64,000 bases of DNA from Shewanella sairae (GTDB lineage: Bacteria > Pseudomonadota > Gammaproteobacteria > Enterobacterales > Shewanellaceae). The position numbers and the translations under genes are program-made. The notes under the pieces were generated by a model, which ran no database searches, was not told the DNA's origin, and saw nothing but the letters and a program-made list of their open reading frames with translations. Location: NCBI RefSeq assembly GCF_023283535.1, contig NZ_JAKILT010000017.1:1-64000 (forward strand), in the 5' to 3' direction. Positions 1 through 9,420 of the stretch are shown here, piece by piece; position 1 is the first letter of the stretch, and the number at the start of each line of letters is the position of its first letter.

Positions 1-123
1 AGCACCTAATGAAGACTCCGAATACATTAGCGCAAACCAACCTCGTTATCGAAAATATCATTTGCAATAACGAGGCGGACCATACATTTTTGTTGTTATA
101 CCTACAGATAATCAATTGAAAAT

Positions 124-1872
124 TCATAATGGTGAGTTATCACTAAGTTGCAATTCAGGTCTGTGGCAATCTAAATAGCGACTGCGTTTTTTAGGCTTAA
201 GTTTGTGAGTATCGACTAACACTAAACCGTCGATACAATCACCAAATTCAGCGTCAATACCAAAATCTATAAAGGTGACCCCACCATCAATGCAAAGCTC
301 GCCGTATTGTTTATATAGTGCTGGTACGGCTGAGCCCATACTGGCCATGGCTTGTTTGAGCTGTTTAAAGCCTTCGTGGTAATCAAGCCCTGCATACTTG
401 TTGTCTAACTCCGTTTCACGGCTTGGGCTAAATTGGTAAGGACAAAATGAGTAGGCGAGTGATTGCTGGCAAGCAAACTGAGTTTTGTAAAAGTGAATTA
501 ATCGCTCTTTGGCTAGTTCAGGAATTTTATCGCTTAACGATACCGGCCCAAATAGATAGCGATATTGTGGGTTACGCACCAAAAATGCCCCAATACCAAA
601 CCACAGGTAATCTAAACTGCGTTTTCCCCAATATTTGGGCTGTACAAAGCTACGACCTAGCTCTAACCCTTGCTCAAAATACTTAGTAAAGTCGTCACTA
701 TAAGCAAACAGTGACTGACTGTAGAGTGCATTATCTCCATGTAGCTCATGCACTCGCTTTGCCCCAGCAAAACGATAAGAGCCAACAATATCCAGTGTTA
801 TAGGATCCCATAAAACTAAGTGTTGATAGTAAGCATCATATTTATCTGTGTCGCGGCGATTACCCGTGCCTTCACCGACGGCGCGAAAAGCGATTTCTCT
901 TAAACGGCCTATTTCACGCATGATGGGATTGCTCGATTGATGCTGATATAGATAGATTTTTTTGTTATCAGCGGTTTCTCCTAGTAACTCACATTGGTGT
1001 AAAGCGGCTTGTAGCTCACTGCGTGGTTCAGGATGAGCGATAGCACTTTGAGTACTAAATAACGGACTTCTATTTTTACCTATGCGATACAGGTGATTTT
1101 TTAACAGCTTAACTTTGGTTTTTAGCGGGAAGTCATTGCTAGCCACCACTTCTTTAGGGATCAACTCCCCAATTCTAATGGGCATGGTTTTTTTAGCTTG
1201 TTTGAACATTTCTTTGACGAGTAAAAGGCTCGCAAGCGGTTTATAGATCATTGATGCGCCGTAAAATGCAGCTGAGTTTCTCGCATCAGCAAACATCGGT
1301 AATAAGGGGGCTTGGCAAGCTTTAGCTATTTTAACAAAGCCTGAGTGCCAGTGCAGATCAACGACACCGTGGGGGCGCAAACGTGATACTTCTCCAGACG
1401 GGAAGATTAAAACCGCACCCTCGTTTTTAAGATGGCTGTGGATATTCTCTAAATGCTGTTTTGGTGTACCACCTGTCATATTACGCACAGGTAGCAAAAT
1501 AGGATGTAGCGGCTCTAGTGCCATCAATAATTCATTTGCGACAACTTTGATATCAGGTCTTACCTTACTGATGAGTTTTATCATCGCTAAGGCATCCAGT
1601 GAGCCTATGGGGTGATTGGCATAGATCACTACTCGACCTTCACAAGGGATATTCTCTATCTCACTATTGGGTACTGAGTAGTTAAAATTAAAGCTGGTAA
1701 GTAGTTGTTCGACAAAGTCTACCCCCTTTAAGTAACTAAACTGATTAGCTATCTCATTGCATTCTTTTTCATTGAGTAAATAGCGCAGCATAGCCTTTGT
1801 CGGCGTTGACCAGCGCGTTTGGTTAAGCTTGGGGAGATTGTTTTCTACGACTTTATCGACGGTAAATATCAT
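124..1872 (-). CDS. olsF: Bifunctional ornithine-lipid acyltransferase (OlsF type)
   Basis: The 582-residue protein has two acyltransferase halves. The N-terminal half carries a PlsC-like block at about residues 85-160 (NHPIGSLDA, an HX5D version of the usual HX4D, then FPSGEVSR). The C-terminal half from about residue 325 has the GEGTGNRRDTDKYD and DIVGSYR signatures of the ornithine N-acyltransferase (Acetyltransf_5) family. This order matches OlsF, in which the C-terminal half makes lyso-ornithine lipid and the N-terminal half adds the second acyl chain. Such phosphorus-free lipids usually serve the envelope, often under phosphate stress. The ATG is preceded by AAGG at 8-nt spacing. It lies 41 nt downstream of the LpxH-like gene, so the two are probably cotranscribed. 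The alternative label is an uncharacterised hemolysin-like GNAT protein. Confidence 0.8.
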   Translation of the reverse strand: MIFTVDKVVENNLPKLNQTRWSTPTKAMLRYLLNEKECNEIANQFSYLKGVDFVEQLLTSFNFNYSVPNSEIENIPCEGRVVIYANHPIGSLDALAMIKLISKVRPDIKVVANELLMALEPLHPILLPVRNMTGGTPKQHLENIHSHLKNEGAVLIFPSGEVSRLRPHGVVDLHWHSGFVKIAKACQAPLLPMFADARNSAAFYGASMIYKPLASLLLVKEMFKQAKKTMPIRIGELIPKEVVASNDFPLKTKVKLLKNHLYRIGKNRSPLFSTQSAIAHPEPRSELQAALHQCELLGETADNKKIYLYQHQSSNPIMREIGRLREIAFRAVGEGTGNRRDTDKYDAYYQHLVLWDPITLDIVGSYRFAGAKRVHELHGDNALYSQSLFAYSDDFTKYFEQGLELGRSFVQPKYWGKRSLDYLWFGIGAFLVRNPQYRYLFGPVSLSDKIPELAKERLIHFYKTQFACQQSLAYSFCPYQFSPSRETELDNKYAGLDYHEGFKQLKQAMASMGSAVPALYKQYGELCIDGGVTFIDFGIDAEFGDCIDGLVLVDTHKLKPKKRSRYLDCHRPELQLSDNSPL

Positions 1873-1913
1873 GGGGAAACCTTAATAAGAAAATGGAGTC
1901 GCTACTGGCGTAT

Positions 1914-2795
1914 TTAGGCAACGTGTTTCACCTGCGCCTGGCGCTTATTCGTCTCAAACGAGTACGACTTTATCCGCTCTGCACAGCCAAGTTCATGCCA
2001 TTTATACAGTTGAATATCGCCCTCAAATGACTCGGCAATAAACGTACAGTTTTCTACCCAATCACCGTCGTTACCATAGAGTATTTGTTTATCGATATTT
2101 AACGCAGGTTGGTGGATGTGACCGCAGAATACGGCATCGACATTTTTGGTTTTTGCGTAACGGGTGACAGCTGCTTGGTAATCTGTAATTGCTTGCTGGG
2201 CTTTGTTTATTCGGAGTTTGATATAGCTTGCTAGCGACCAGTAGGGATAGCCGAGTTTATGACGTATCTTGTGCAGTCCACGGTTTAAAAACAGCAATAA
2301 ATCATATAAATGGTCGCCAAGTATTGCGTAGGTGCGGCCTATACACACTTCTGAGTCAAATTGGTCACCGTGAAGCATCAGCAGCTTATGGCCGTTAACC
2401 CCCGTGTGGATATGCTCACAAAAGATCGAAAGATCCCATAAATGAAAGCCGCTATAGGATTTTAAAACTTCATCATGGTTACCGGGGATATAAACGACTT
2501 TAACGCCATCGCGGGCCATTTTTAGTAGCTGTTGCAATACTTTGTTGTGAGATTCTGGCCAGTAAATTCTGCGCTTTAGCGCCCAAATATCAAAGATATC
2601 ACCAACAAGATATAAGCACTCGGTTTCAAGCTGCTGTAGAAAGGTAAGTAAATACTCCGCTTTGCAGTCTTTGCTGCCTAAGTGCACATCTGACAACCAA
2701 ACGGCATTGACGCTTAATGGTGTTGCAATCGCTTTTATGGGGAGGACTGCCGATGTTGCTGTTGGCTCTGTTGTCATTTTTGGCTGCTTGTTCAT
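1914..2795 (-). CDS. LpxH-like metallophosphoesterase
   Basis: A calcineurin-like phosphoesterase of the UDP-2,3-diacylglucosamine diphosphatase family. Metal-binding motifs are visible in order: SDVHLGS (about residue 35), GDIFD (about 66), GNHDE (about 106), HGDQFD (about 143) and CGHIHQP (about 224). LpxH itself cleaves UDP-2,3-diacylglucosamine in lipid A synthesis, but this protein, at 293 residues, is longer than enterobacterial LpxH (about 240) and belongs to the wider LpxH-like group, so its substrate is open. The position directly upstream of olsF suggests a membrane-lipid role. The first roughly 30 residues precede the domain and look unstructured. No good ribosome site marks the start, and ATG at 2777 is an alternative. 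Confidence 0.75.
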   Translation of the reverse strand: MNKQPKMTTEPTATSAVLPIKAIATPLSVNAVWLSDVHLGSKDCKAEYLLTFLQQLETECLYLVGDIFDIWALKRRIYWPESHNKVLQQLLKMARDGVKVVYIPGNHDEVLKSYSGFHLWDLSIFCEHIHTGVNGHKLLMLHGDQFDSEVCIGRTYAILGDHLYDLLLFLNRGLHKIRHKLGYPYWSLASYIKLRINKAQQAITDYQAAVTRYAKTKNVDAVFCGHIHQPALNIDKQILYGNDGDWVENCTFIAESFEGDIQLYKWHELGCAERIKSYSFETNKRQAQVKHVA

Positions 2796-2990
2796 TGGCT
2801 TGCCATTTAAACGAGGTGTTAGCGCAAGCGTAAAAGAGCTTATTGACGGCAGGATGAAAGATTTGTGGCGGCTTTATGACGGTGCAAGGTTGCAGAGGAA
2901 AGCTATCTCGATATGGCTGGTAGATTATGGTTTGGATATTACAGCTGTTGGGCAATAGCTACGCTAGGTTAGCAGAGCTTTACAGCAATA

Positions 2991-3018
2991 AAAAAGGAGC
3001 GCTAATGCGCTCCTTTTT
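2991..3018 (-). terminator. Terminator of the yjiH-like gene
   Basis: A perfect 12-bp inverted repeat (AAAAAGGAGCGC, loop TAAT, GCGCTCCTTTTT) lies 16 bp past the stop of the gene ending at 3035. Read on the minus strand it ends in a T run, the form of an intrinsic terminator. Confidence 0.85.
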
Positions 3019-3034
3019 AGTCAATCGTTGCTGC

Positions 3035-4390
3035 TTAGAATATCAGATGCGCAACACCTGCAATAACCGGAAGAGTCACTAATGTTCTTAGAATGAACAC
3101 TACAAATAGCTCTAAGAAGTTAACTGGGATTTTACTACCAATAAGTAGTGCACCCACTTCACTCATGTAGATAAGCTGAGTGACTGACAAGGTCGCAATA
3201 ATAAAGCGAGTCATATCAGATTCGATAGAGCTAGCTAAAATAGCTGGAATAAACATATCTGCAAAACCAACCATAATGGTTTTAGATGCCGCTGCAGCTT
3301 CTGGTACTTGTAATAGCTCAAGTAGCGGAATAAACGGCATACCCAAGTATTCAAAGATTGGCGTAAATTCGGCAATCATCAGCGCGATAGTACCGATGCC
3401 CATCACGACTGGTATTACACCAAAAATCATATCAACAACGTTTTTCACGCCATCGACAAGTGTGTGTTTAATACCACCTGCAGCAGAAGCTTTATTTAGC
3501 GCTTGATGCATGCCCCATGAAAATACGTTGTAACCCGCCGGGATCATTTCATCATCGCTATGACGCGGTGTTTCATCTACATAGATGTCTTTCTTCCACG
3601 ATAGTGGAGGCAGTTTAGGCACAACAATCGCCGCCACAAAACCTGCAAGACAAACAGTGAGATAGAAAGGCACAAACAGATGCTCAAGTTTTACCTGAGA
3701 GATCACCACTAACGAGAAGGTGATTGATACTGCTGAGAAGGTAGTACCAATAACCGCAGCTTCCCTTTGTGTATAAAAGCGTGCTTCATACTGCTTGCTA
3801 GTCATCAAAATACCGACGCTACCATCACCTAGCCATGACGCCATACAGTCAATTGCACTGCGACCAGGTAAGTTAAAGATAGGGCGCATGACTTTGGTCA
3901 ACATGGTGCCAAGTAGCTCAAGTAAGCCAAAGTTCAATAACAACGGCAAAAGCATACCTGCAAACAGAAACACTGAGAACAATACTGGTAGCAGATCGTT
4001 TAGGACTAGGGCACCAGTGCCGCCTGAACGAATGGCTTCTGGACCGACATTGAAAAAGGTTAATGCAACGAAAATCGCACCAAGAATACGCACGATCAGC
4101 CAAATTGGACTGACGTTAAATAGCGAGTTTAAAAATCGCTGCTCAACAATAAATTTGGGCTGGACAATTTTGGTTAATAACGAAGCAATCGCGGTGAAAA
4201 TAACAATCGCGGTGACAACACCAACTAACACATCACTTAGCAGACTTTGTAAGCCCTTAGAAATAATCGCAATTGGAATTGTGATGGCATCATTATAGCT
4301 AATCGGCATCATAAACAGCATTAAGCCGATTAATGATGGAATGATAAACGTTAGCATTGTTTTAATGTTGTGGGTTTTTTTTTCTGACAC
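3035..4390 (-). CDS. YjiH family membrane protein (nucleoside-recognition Gate domain)
   Basis: A 451-residue polytopic inner-membrane protein with roughly ten hydrophobic segments. The glycine-rich stretches WLGDGSVGILMTSKQYEARFYTQRE (split around residue 190) and MEVGALLIG-like motifs near the C-terminus fit the Gate/nucleoside-recognition fold of YjiH proteins. Substrate and even transport activity are not established for this family. It stands alone: a terminator follows it and 374 bp precede it. A sequence matching the ArgR operator core lies 93-106 nt upstream of the start codon, which would point to an amino-acid or polyamine link rather than nucleosides; this is inference. The ATG follows a run of non-coding sequence without a strong ribosome site. 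Confidence 0.7.
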   Translation of the reverse strand: MSEKKTHNIKTMLTFIIPSLIGLMLFMMPISYNDAITIPIAIISKGLQSLLSDVLVGVVTAIVIFTAIASLLTKIVQPKFIVEQRFLNSLFNVSPIWLIVRILGAIFVALTFFNVGPEAIRSGGTGALVLNDLLPVLFSVFLFAGMLLPLLLNFGLLELLGTMLTKVMRPIFNLPGRSAIDCMASWLGDGSVGILMTSKQYEARFYTQREAAVIGTTFSAVSITFSLVVISQVKLEHLFVPFYLTVCLAGFVAAIVVPKLPPLSWKKDIYVDETPRHSDDEMIPAGYNVFSWGMHQALNKASAAGGIKHTLVDGVKNVVDMIFGVIPVVMGIGTIALMIAEFTPIFEYLGMPFIPLLELLQVPEAAAASKTIMVGFADMFIPAILASSIESDMTRFIIATLSVTQLIYMSEVGALLIGSKIPVNFLELFVVFILRTLVTLPVIAGVAHLIF

Positions 4391-4482
4391 TTTATTTGCA
4401 CCCTAAATAACGAGTTTTGCTTTATGACAATAAACAGGTGTTTACGTATGAATTCAAGCTTATGCATAAACAGATAAATTAT

Positions 4483-4496
4483 TGAATATTCATTCA
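4483..4496. promoter_or_regulatory. Putative ArgR operator (ARG box)
   Basis: TGAAT-ATTC-ATTCA matches both half sites of the enterobacterial ARG box core (TGAAT-WWWW-ATTCA) exactly and three of four spacer positions. A much weaker box-like sequence sits 20 bp away at 4463-4476. ArgR sites usually come as pairs about 21 bp apart, so the layout fits, but the second box is poor. Confidence 0.5.
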
Positions 4497-4716
4497 ACTG
4501 TTAGTCAGCGAAATGTTCGCCTTAAAATATCTAAGCAATATTTTCACTATTACGACTAGTGTAATTCACTACAGTCGAATAGTTATTAGCTCAATATGAT
4601 TATTTATATTGTATCGGAAGTTTGCAAAAAAGCACAAAACTTTTTTGTGGTTAAAGATCTTTTAAGGTAATGATTTGTTTGTGTTAATTTGGTGTTGGTT
4701 GTTTTGGGTGGTGTTT

Positions 4717-4743
4717 AGCCGTCATAAAGACTTTATAACGGCT
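4717..4743 (-). terminator. Hairpin after the chemoreceptor gene
   Basis: AGCCGT-C-ATAAAG pairs with CTTTAT-A-ACGGCT across a single internal mismatch, 21 bp past the stop at 4765. There is no long T run on the minus strand, so it may be a weak or Rho-assisted terminator. Confidence 0.45.
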
Positions 4744-4764
4744 GATAAGGCTTTTAAACAACAA

Positions 4765-6309
4765 TTAACTAAATGTTTTTCTCAGAGATTTTGCTTTTTC
4801 AGCATTGAACTTTAACTCTTTTACAGAGCTCTCAACTAAGGTTACTGCGCATAGGTTTTCACTTGAGGCCTGGCTAATTTGACTAATATTTTGATTAATT
4901 TCACCGACAACGAGTGTTTGTTGTTCAGCCGCCACAGCATTTTGTAATGCCAACTGTTGGATTTCTTTCATCGACTGATAGATGGTGTCGATTTTCTGAG
5001 CGGAAATTTCTGCATCTTGGCTGCATAATAATGCTCGCGACTTACTATTATCCATTTGCTGCGACCACTGAGTAAGCATAGCAAACATTTTATCGACGCT
5101 TTGAGATATGCTGGTGGTTGATTGCTGGGTGCGGCTTGATAAGGCTCTCACTTCATCGGCTACAACGGCAAAGCCGCGACCCTGTTCACCGGCTCTGGCT
5201 GCCTCAATAGCGGCGTTGAGGGCAAGTAAGTTAGTTTGCTCGGCAATGGCGTCAATTTCAGACATGGCATTGGCGACTTCTTCTGCCTCTTTGTTGAGCA
5301 GGTGAGCATTGGCTGCTGCGTCAGCGACTGAATCTGAAAGTTGGTTAATGCTAACTGCGTTTTGCTGCATCTTGTCGCGACTATCTTGGCAGATTTGATA
5401 AGTATCTTTAATGCTTTCTGATGTGGACTGGGTATTTTTAGCGACTTCGCTAATGGTGGCCCCCATTTCTTCGGTAGCACTAGCAATCTGTTCAATCTGC
5501 TGGTTTTCAATATCTAAACCTACATGGGTTTGCTCTGCCGCAGCGATTAGTTGGCTGGCGATATCTTCTATATGTTCGGCGTTGTCTTGAGAGCGTCCTA
5601 GTACGCCTTGCAGTTTGGCGTCTTTCATCATTAACTGAAAATCTAACAAGGAGGAGGTGTCTCGGCCGCAATAAATAAATCGACTTACGGAGTCATAACT
5701 TTGCTTCATTTTCATTAAACGGGCGGGCACTCTAAAGGCTTCATCATAGAAGATTGCAAGATTAACTCCCATTAAAAGTAGACCTGCAACAATCACGCCC
5801 CAGCCCCATATACTACCGGCAATGAGCAAACCTGCGCTGGCACAAAGTGCTGAAAGTATTCGTTTATTTGCTAAACTTATTGGGTCGTCGACTCGTTTCC
5901 CTTGATTTAGGCGATGATAGATATGACTGGCTTTGGTAACGAGTTCAGTACTTGGCTGAACTCTTACTGATTGGTAACCAACGAGCTTGCCTTGCTCAAA
6001 CAGTGGCGATACGAAAGCATCGACCCAATAGTATGCGCCATTCTTGCAGCGATTTTTAACCACCCCACGCCATGATTGACCACTTTCTAATTTTGACCAC
6101 ATTTCTTTAAATGCGGCTTTGGGCATATCGGGATGGCGTACAATATTATGATTTTTGCCTATCAACTCAGCTTCTGTAAAGCCTGAGACCTCAATAAAGC
6201 GTTGGTTTACATAAGTGATCACACCACGCCTGTCGGTTGTTGATATGAGTTGGTCATTTGCCGTTAACTTTACTTCCTGATTAATTAAGTCTGGCTGCTT
6301 TTTTGTCAT
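4765..6309 (-). CDS. aer: Aer-like energy-taxis receptor (PAS-MCP)
   Basis: From the preferred ATG at 6309 the protein has 514 residues. The N-terminal PAS domain (about 15-120) carries the Aer-type block [15 protein letters not shown] and the following KNGAYYWV, the region that binds FAD in Aer. One or two membrane segments follow at about 150-187. The C-terminal cytoplasmic helical hairpin contains the highly conserved MCP tip ([20 protein letters not shown] region, about 351-380). There is no periplasmic sensing domain, so it should sense redox state or electron transport from the cytoplasm and signal through CheW/CheA. An in-frame ATG at 6339 would add ten residues ([10 protein letters not shown]); I prefer 6309 because an AGGGA lies upstream and the PAS domain then starts at the usual distance. 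Confidence 0.87.
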   Translation of the reverse strand: MTKKQPDLINQEVKLTANDQLISTTDRRGVITYVNQRFIEVSGFTEAELIGKNHNIVRHPDMPKAAFKEMWSKLESGQSWRGVVKNRCKNGAYYWVDAFVSPLFEQGKLVGYQSVRVQPSTELVTKASHIYHRLNQGKRVDDPISLANKRILSALCASAGLLIAGSIWGWGVIVAGLLLMGVNLAIFYDEAFRVPARLMKMKQSYDSVSRFIYCGRDTSSLLDFQLMMKDAKLQGVLGRSQDNAEHIEDIASQLIAAAEQTHVGLDIENQQIEQIASATEEMGATISEVAKNTQSTSESIKDTYQICQDSRDKMQQNAVSINQLSDSVADAAANAHLLNKEAEEVANAMSEIDAIAEQTNLLALNAAIEAARAGEQGRGFAVVADEVRALSSRTQQSTTSISQSVDKMFAMLTQWSQQMDNSKSRALLCSQDAEISAQKIDTIYQSMKEIQQLALQNAVAAEQQTLVVGEINQNISQISQASSENLCAVTLVESSVKELKFNAEKAKSLRKTFS

Positions 6310-6686
6310 TATTATTAGTCCCTGTGACAGCAAAAACATTGCAATACCTTAGCAATGCGTTAACACATCAGCATAGAATATCTTATTAATACATACGTTT
6401 GAAATTTTGCTGCTGCTTTTTTTAATAGAAACTTGATAACAAAACTTGTGGACTGTTTCTGGAATTATTTTGGGGTTATTCGCTAATTAACCTATGATTT
6501 TTAGGTTGTTTTAGTTTCGTTTTTTATAAGGGAGTTGAATTTTCTGGCGGTTAATTATAGAAATAACAAATACGAAACATTAACTAAGGCTTAAGTGAAT
6601 GGTAAAAATCTGAGCAAGCCCTCGTTACTCTAAGACAATTCTATATACATTAATTAGTGTTAATTAAAAGACTAAAATAGGAAGCT
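6310..6686. other. Divergent promoter region, aer-like / DUF998
   Basis: This 377-bp AT-rich gap separates two divergent genes and must hold both promoters. It has an 18-bp inverted repeat (TTAATTA, GTGT, TAATTAA) at 6650-6667, 19 nt before the DUF998 start. Nothing else is recognisable. Confidence 0.55.
6650..6667 (+). promoter_or_regulatory. Operator-like inverted repeat before DUF998 gene
   Basis: TTAATTA and TAATTAA flank a GTGT spacer just upstream of the ribosome site of the gene at 6687. Position and symmetry would suit a repressor, but AT-rich repeats of this length also arise by chance. Confidence 0.25.
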
Positions 6687-7373
6687 ATGCTGGTTAAGAA
6701 GTACAATAAAGTGGCAACGTTAGCATTTAGGTTTGGCATGCTTGGCATATTTGGTCAGCTACTTGGTCTGGTTTTATCTGTTATGTTATTTAAGCAGATA
6801 GGTGATGACGGTTTTAGTTTTTTTAACCATACCTTAAGTGAGTTAGGCAGTTATGGGCAATCTCACTATGCGGTATTTGTAAATGGCGGTTTATTCTTTG
6901 GCGGGCTTTGCGTGGTGTTATTTTGCCTACTGAGTTTACAGCTAGTGCAATCTCGTTGGCATTACTTGTTTTTTTTGAGTTTAGGATTATGTTATCTGGC
7001 ATTTGCTGCTTCGGGGCTTTTTCCTGTAAATGTTTATCACCTGCATATCGTGGCAATTAAATATTTTTTTATATTTGCTTGTAGTAGTTTGGTTTTTTAC
7101 GGGTTGTTTCAACTAAGCGCGACGTCTTTTACATTTTCAATTTGGCATAATGCGTTAGCATTTTTTGCATTCATATTTTTAGCGGGTTTCTTACTACTTC
7201 CATCACTGGGATTAGGCTTAACTGAGGGGAATGAAGCGTTTTATAATGAGCTGTTAGTTGGTCCGGGGAGACCTGATTTATGGTGGCCAGCCATTATTGA
7301 ATGGATTGGCGTAGCCACCTTTTCGTTATGGAGTTGCTCGGTGATCTATAAGATAACAAGCAGTGATTCCTAG
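6687..7373 (+). CDS. DUF998-like integral membrane protein
   Basis: A 228-residue protein with about six predicted membrane helices and the NHTLSELG motif near residue 47, typical of DUF998 family proteins. That family has no firm biochemical function. The ATG follows AGGAAGCT, a good ribosome site. It converges on ubiV, with only 45 bp between the stops, and is not obviously part of an operon. Its codon and base use look like the neighbours. Confidence 0.65.
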   Translation: MLVKKYNKVATLAFRFGMLGIFGQLLGLVLSVMLFKQIGDDGFSFFNHTLSELGSYGQSHYAVFVNGGLFFGGLCVVLFCLLSLQLVQSRWHYLFFLSLGLCYLAFAASGLFPVNVYHLHIVAIKYFFIFACSSLVFYGLFQLSATSFTFSIWHNALAFFAFIFLAGFLLLPSLGLGLTEGNEAFYNELLVGPGRPDLWWPAIIEWIGVATFSLWSCSVIYKITSSDS

Positions 7374-7418
7374 TCCTATCATTGCTTAATCAGTTTTAAC
7401 TGTCTGTATTGCTGAAAA

Positions 7419-8276
7419 CTACTGACTCTGAATATGGGCGAACCCTGAATCGTGGTGCCAATAGCCATTGCAAGATAGGGAATTATTTTTATCAGGCTGC
7501 TGCAGAATATTTTCAGCTATCTCGATGCTTTTTAAACTATTTGGAGAGACTCTAAAATAGTTTACCCCCATAGATTTCATCACCTCAACTTCACTCGATA
7601 GATCAATTAGGCTAGCAGATTGCGTTTGAATACCGTTTAGTCTTAATAGTGGCTGGTTATCCATAGTTTGTGTGAGTAAGCCTTTAGGGTTTGCTAGGCA
7701 AACAATTTGGCAGTCATCCTTTTGCAGACCCTGTTGACGTGCGGTAAAACAGCGAGCTGAGTGAGCAAGTGGTAAATAGCCGTGCCCAAAAACTTCGACT
7801 TCAAAAGCAAGCGGTTTTTCTGATTGCATCACCTTGGTTAGCCAGTCTTTGGATAGCTCAATTGGCATTACAAAACGTTGCATACCCCACTGGTGGAGCT
7901 TGGTTAATGTTGCAAGGTTATAGTTGTTCATTGTTGCACCACATACAAAAGGCAGCTTGCGTTCCTTTGCAGCTTGCACAGCCCCCATGTCATTGGCTTC
8001 AATGATGAATTCACCATTATCGACATGTTTTTGCAATTCAGTGTATTCAGACGGCGCTTCTAGCAGTGCCAAAGTTGATAACACGACTTGCTTACCTGAG
8101 TCTCTTAGCATTTGTGCAATAGCTAAATAGTCGGAGAACTTAAGCTGACGTCGACGGCTACAAACGGTTTCACCTAAGTAAATCAGCGGAATATTGCTGG
8201 TGGCTACTTGATCATAAAAAGCGGTAACTTTTTGTTTTTCCCAGCAGTATTGCAATGGACCTAGTGATGTTTTCAT
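7419..8276 (-). CDS. ubiV: Ubiquinone biosynthesis protein UbiV
   Basis: A 285-residue U32-family protein. UbiV and UbiU form the heterodimer that hydroxylates the ubiquinone ring without oxygen, using prephenate as the oxygen donor. The four cluster cysteines of UbiV are present at 39, 176, 189 and 193, with the same 13- and 4-residue spacing as C180, C193 and C197 of the E. coli protein. The start was set at 8276, not at the longer 8417 reading frame, because the latter overlaps ubiU by 131 bp while the ATG at 8276 has AAGGA 8 nt upstream and the cysteine numbering then matches. It lies 10 nt after ubiU and is surely cotranscribed with it. Confidence 0.93.
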   Translation of the reverse strand: MKTSLGPLQYCWEKQKVTAFYDQVATSNIPLIYLGETVCSRRRQLKFSDYLAIAQMLRDSGKQVVLSTLALLEAPSEYTELQKHVDNGEFIIEANDMGAVQAAKERKLPFVCGATMNNYNLATLTKLHQWGMQRFVMPIELSKDWLTKVMQSEKPLAFEVEVFGHGYLPLAHSARCFTARQQGLQKDDCQIVCLANPKGLLTQTMDNQPLLRLNGIQTQSASLIDLSSEVEVMKSMGVNYFRVSPNSLKSIEIAENILQQPDKNNSLSCNGYWHHDSGFAHIQSQ

Positions 8277-8286
8277 GATTAATTCC

Positions 8287-9288
8287 TTATTGCCAATTAC
8301 GCTCGTAAGCGCCAAGCGTTGTGGTTTGTCCTTCCGACACTTTTGCCAATGCTTGATCCCATGACTGTTGGGTTTGGTATTTATCTGGGGCTGACATATA
8401 GCTATCAATGGCTGCACGCCATACTTTGGTCACTTGCTCTACATAAGCAGGGCTGCGTTGGCGTCCTTCAATTTTGAGTGATACCACGTTGGCTTTCGCT
8501 AACTCAGGAAGCAGGCTTAAGGTGTTAAGACTGGTTGGTGACTCAAGAATATGACTTGGGTTGCTGTTTTCTTCCGTGGTGTATCGGCCTTTACACACGA
8601 CAGGATAGCCCATTTGTTCATCTAAGCCTGACTTATCAATTAACACATCATTTAGTAGTGTTAGGCGACTATTACCTTCCTCGTGCCAGCGCACGTGTTT
8701 TGCAGGTGAGCAAGAACCACCAGTATTTGGTGATTGGCCAGTCACGTAAGATGATAAGTGGCAGCGGCCTTCAGCCATAATGCATAAACTACCAAAGGCA
8801 AAAACTTCTAAATCGACCGGCGTCACTTTGGCCAGATCGCGGACTTGTTTCATTGATAGTACCCGAGGCAGTACAGCCCGTTCGATATTAAATGCTTCTT
8901 TATAGAGCTTTAGCGCTCCCAGGTTAGTTGCGCTTGCTTGTACAGAAAGGTGGAGCGGTAAGTGTGGGTACTTACTGTGGGCGTAATCGAGTAATGACAA
9001 GTCCGCCATGATAAGTGCATCAACACCTGTATCTGCAGCGAGATCGATGGCTTGGTACCAACGCTTTTCTTCACCAGGGCTGGGAAATGTGTTTATCGTT
9101 AAAAACACTTTCTTGCCACACTTCTTGGTGTACTCTGCTGCTTGTTGTAATTTCTTCGGTGTAAAGTTTAACCCTGCAAACGACCGTGCATTGGTATCGT
9201 CCTTCAGTCCCAGGTAGACCGCATCTGCTCCAGCATTTAGGGCGGTTTTCAATGAGGCGAGATTTCCCGCTGGGCACAGTAGTTCCAT
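8287..9288 (-). CDS. ubiU: Ubiquinone biosynthesis protein UbiU
   Basis: The 333-residue partner of UbiV. The U32-family start ELLCPAGN is present, and the [4Fe-4S] ligands C169, C176, C193 and C232 fall at the very positions known for E. coli UbiU. With UbiV it carries out anaerobic C-hydroxylation of ubiquinone precursors in the cytoplasm. The ATG has GGAG at 7-nt spacing. The gene diverges from ubiT across 132 bp that contain a TTGAT half site of FNR type. These proteins were formerly annotated as peptidases (YhbU), which should not be carried over. Confidence 0.94.
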   Translation of the reverse strand: MELLCPAGNLASLKTALNAGADAVYLGLKDDTNARSFAGLNFTPKKLQQAAEYTKKCGKKVFLTINTFPSPGEEKRWYQAIDLAADTGVDALIMADLSLLDYAHSKYPHLPLHLSVQASATNLGALKLYKEAFNIERAVLPRVLSMKQVRDLAKVTPVDLEVFAFGSLCIMAEGRCHLSSYVTGQSPNTGGSCSPAKHVRWHEEGNSRLTLLNDVLIDKSGLDEQMGYPVVCKGRYTTEENSNPSHILESPTSLNTLSLLPELAKANVVSLKIEGRQRSPAYVEQVTKVWRAAIDSYMSAPDKYQTQQSWDQALAKVSEGQTTTLGAYERNWQ

Positions 9289-9344
9289 TTGGTTGCTCCA
9301 AAAATAATGAAACAGGAGTTTAAAAGGGAATGAAGATCATATTT

Positions 9345-9358
9345 TTGATGTAAAACAG
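9345..9358. promoter_or_regulatory. Possible FNR/EtrA site in the ubiU-ubiT region
   Basis: TTGAT-GTAA-AACAG has a perfect left half of the FNR consensus (TTGATnnnnATCAA) and three of five matches on the right. It sits between ubiU and ubiT, genes known in E. coli to be controlled by Fnr, which raises an otherwise weak match. Confidence 0.4.
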
Positions 9359-9420
9359 GTTTGTGATCATAAAAGCTAGGTAAAATCCCTTTCTTTGCCA
9401 CATTTTGGATACATTTCCAC

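Larger units (their letters stand above)
4391..4764. other. Intergenic region upstream of yjiH-like gene
   Basis: This 374-bp AT-rich stretch should hold the promoter of the yjiH-like gene and the 3' end of the chemoreceptor transcript. It contains the ARG-box-like site at 4483-4496 and the hairpin at 4717-4743. I see no small gene in it. Confidence 0.6.

Noticed and set aside
41-75. Inverted repeat CCTCGTTAT / ATAACGAGG with a 17-nt loop at the left edge
   Set aside because: It has no T run and the neighbouring gene is outside the window, so neither terminator nor operator can be supported.
3795-4298. Plus-strand frame of 167 codons opposite the yjiH-like gene
   Set aside because: It lies wholly inside the coding region of a clear membrane protein, is rich in Asn/Thr/Ile as expected from the antisense of hydrophobic codons, and has no ribosome site.
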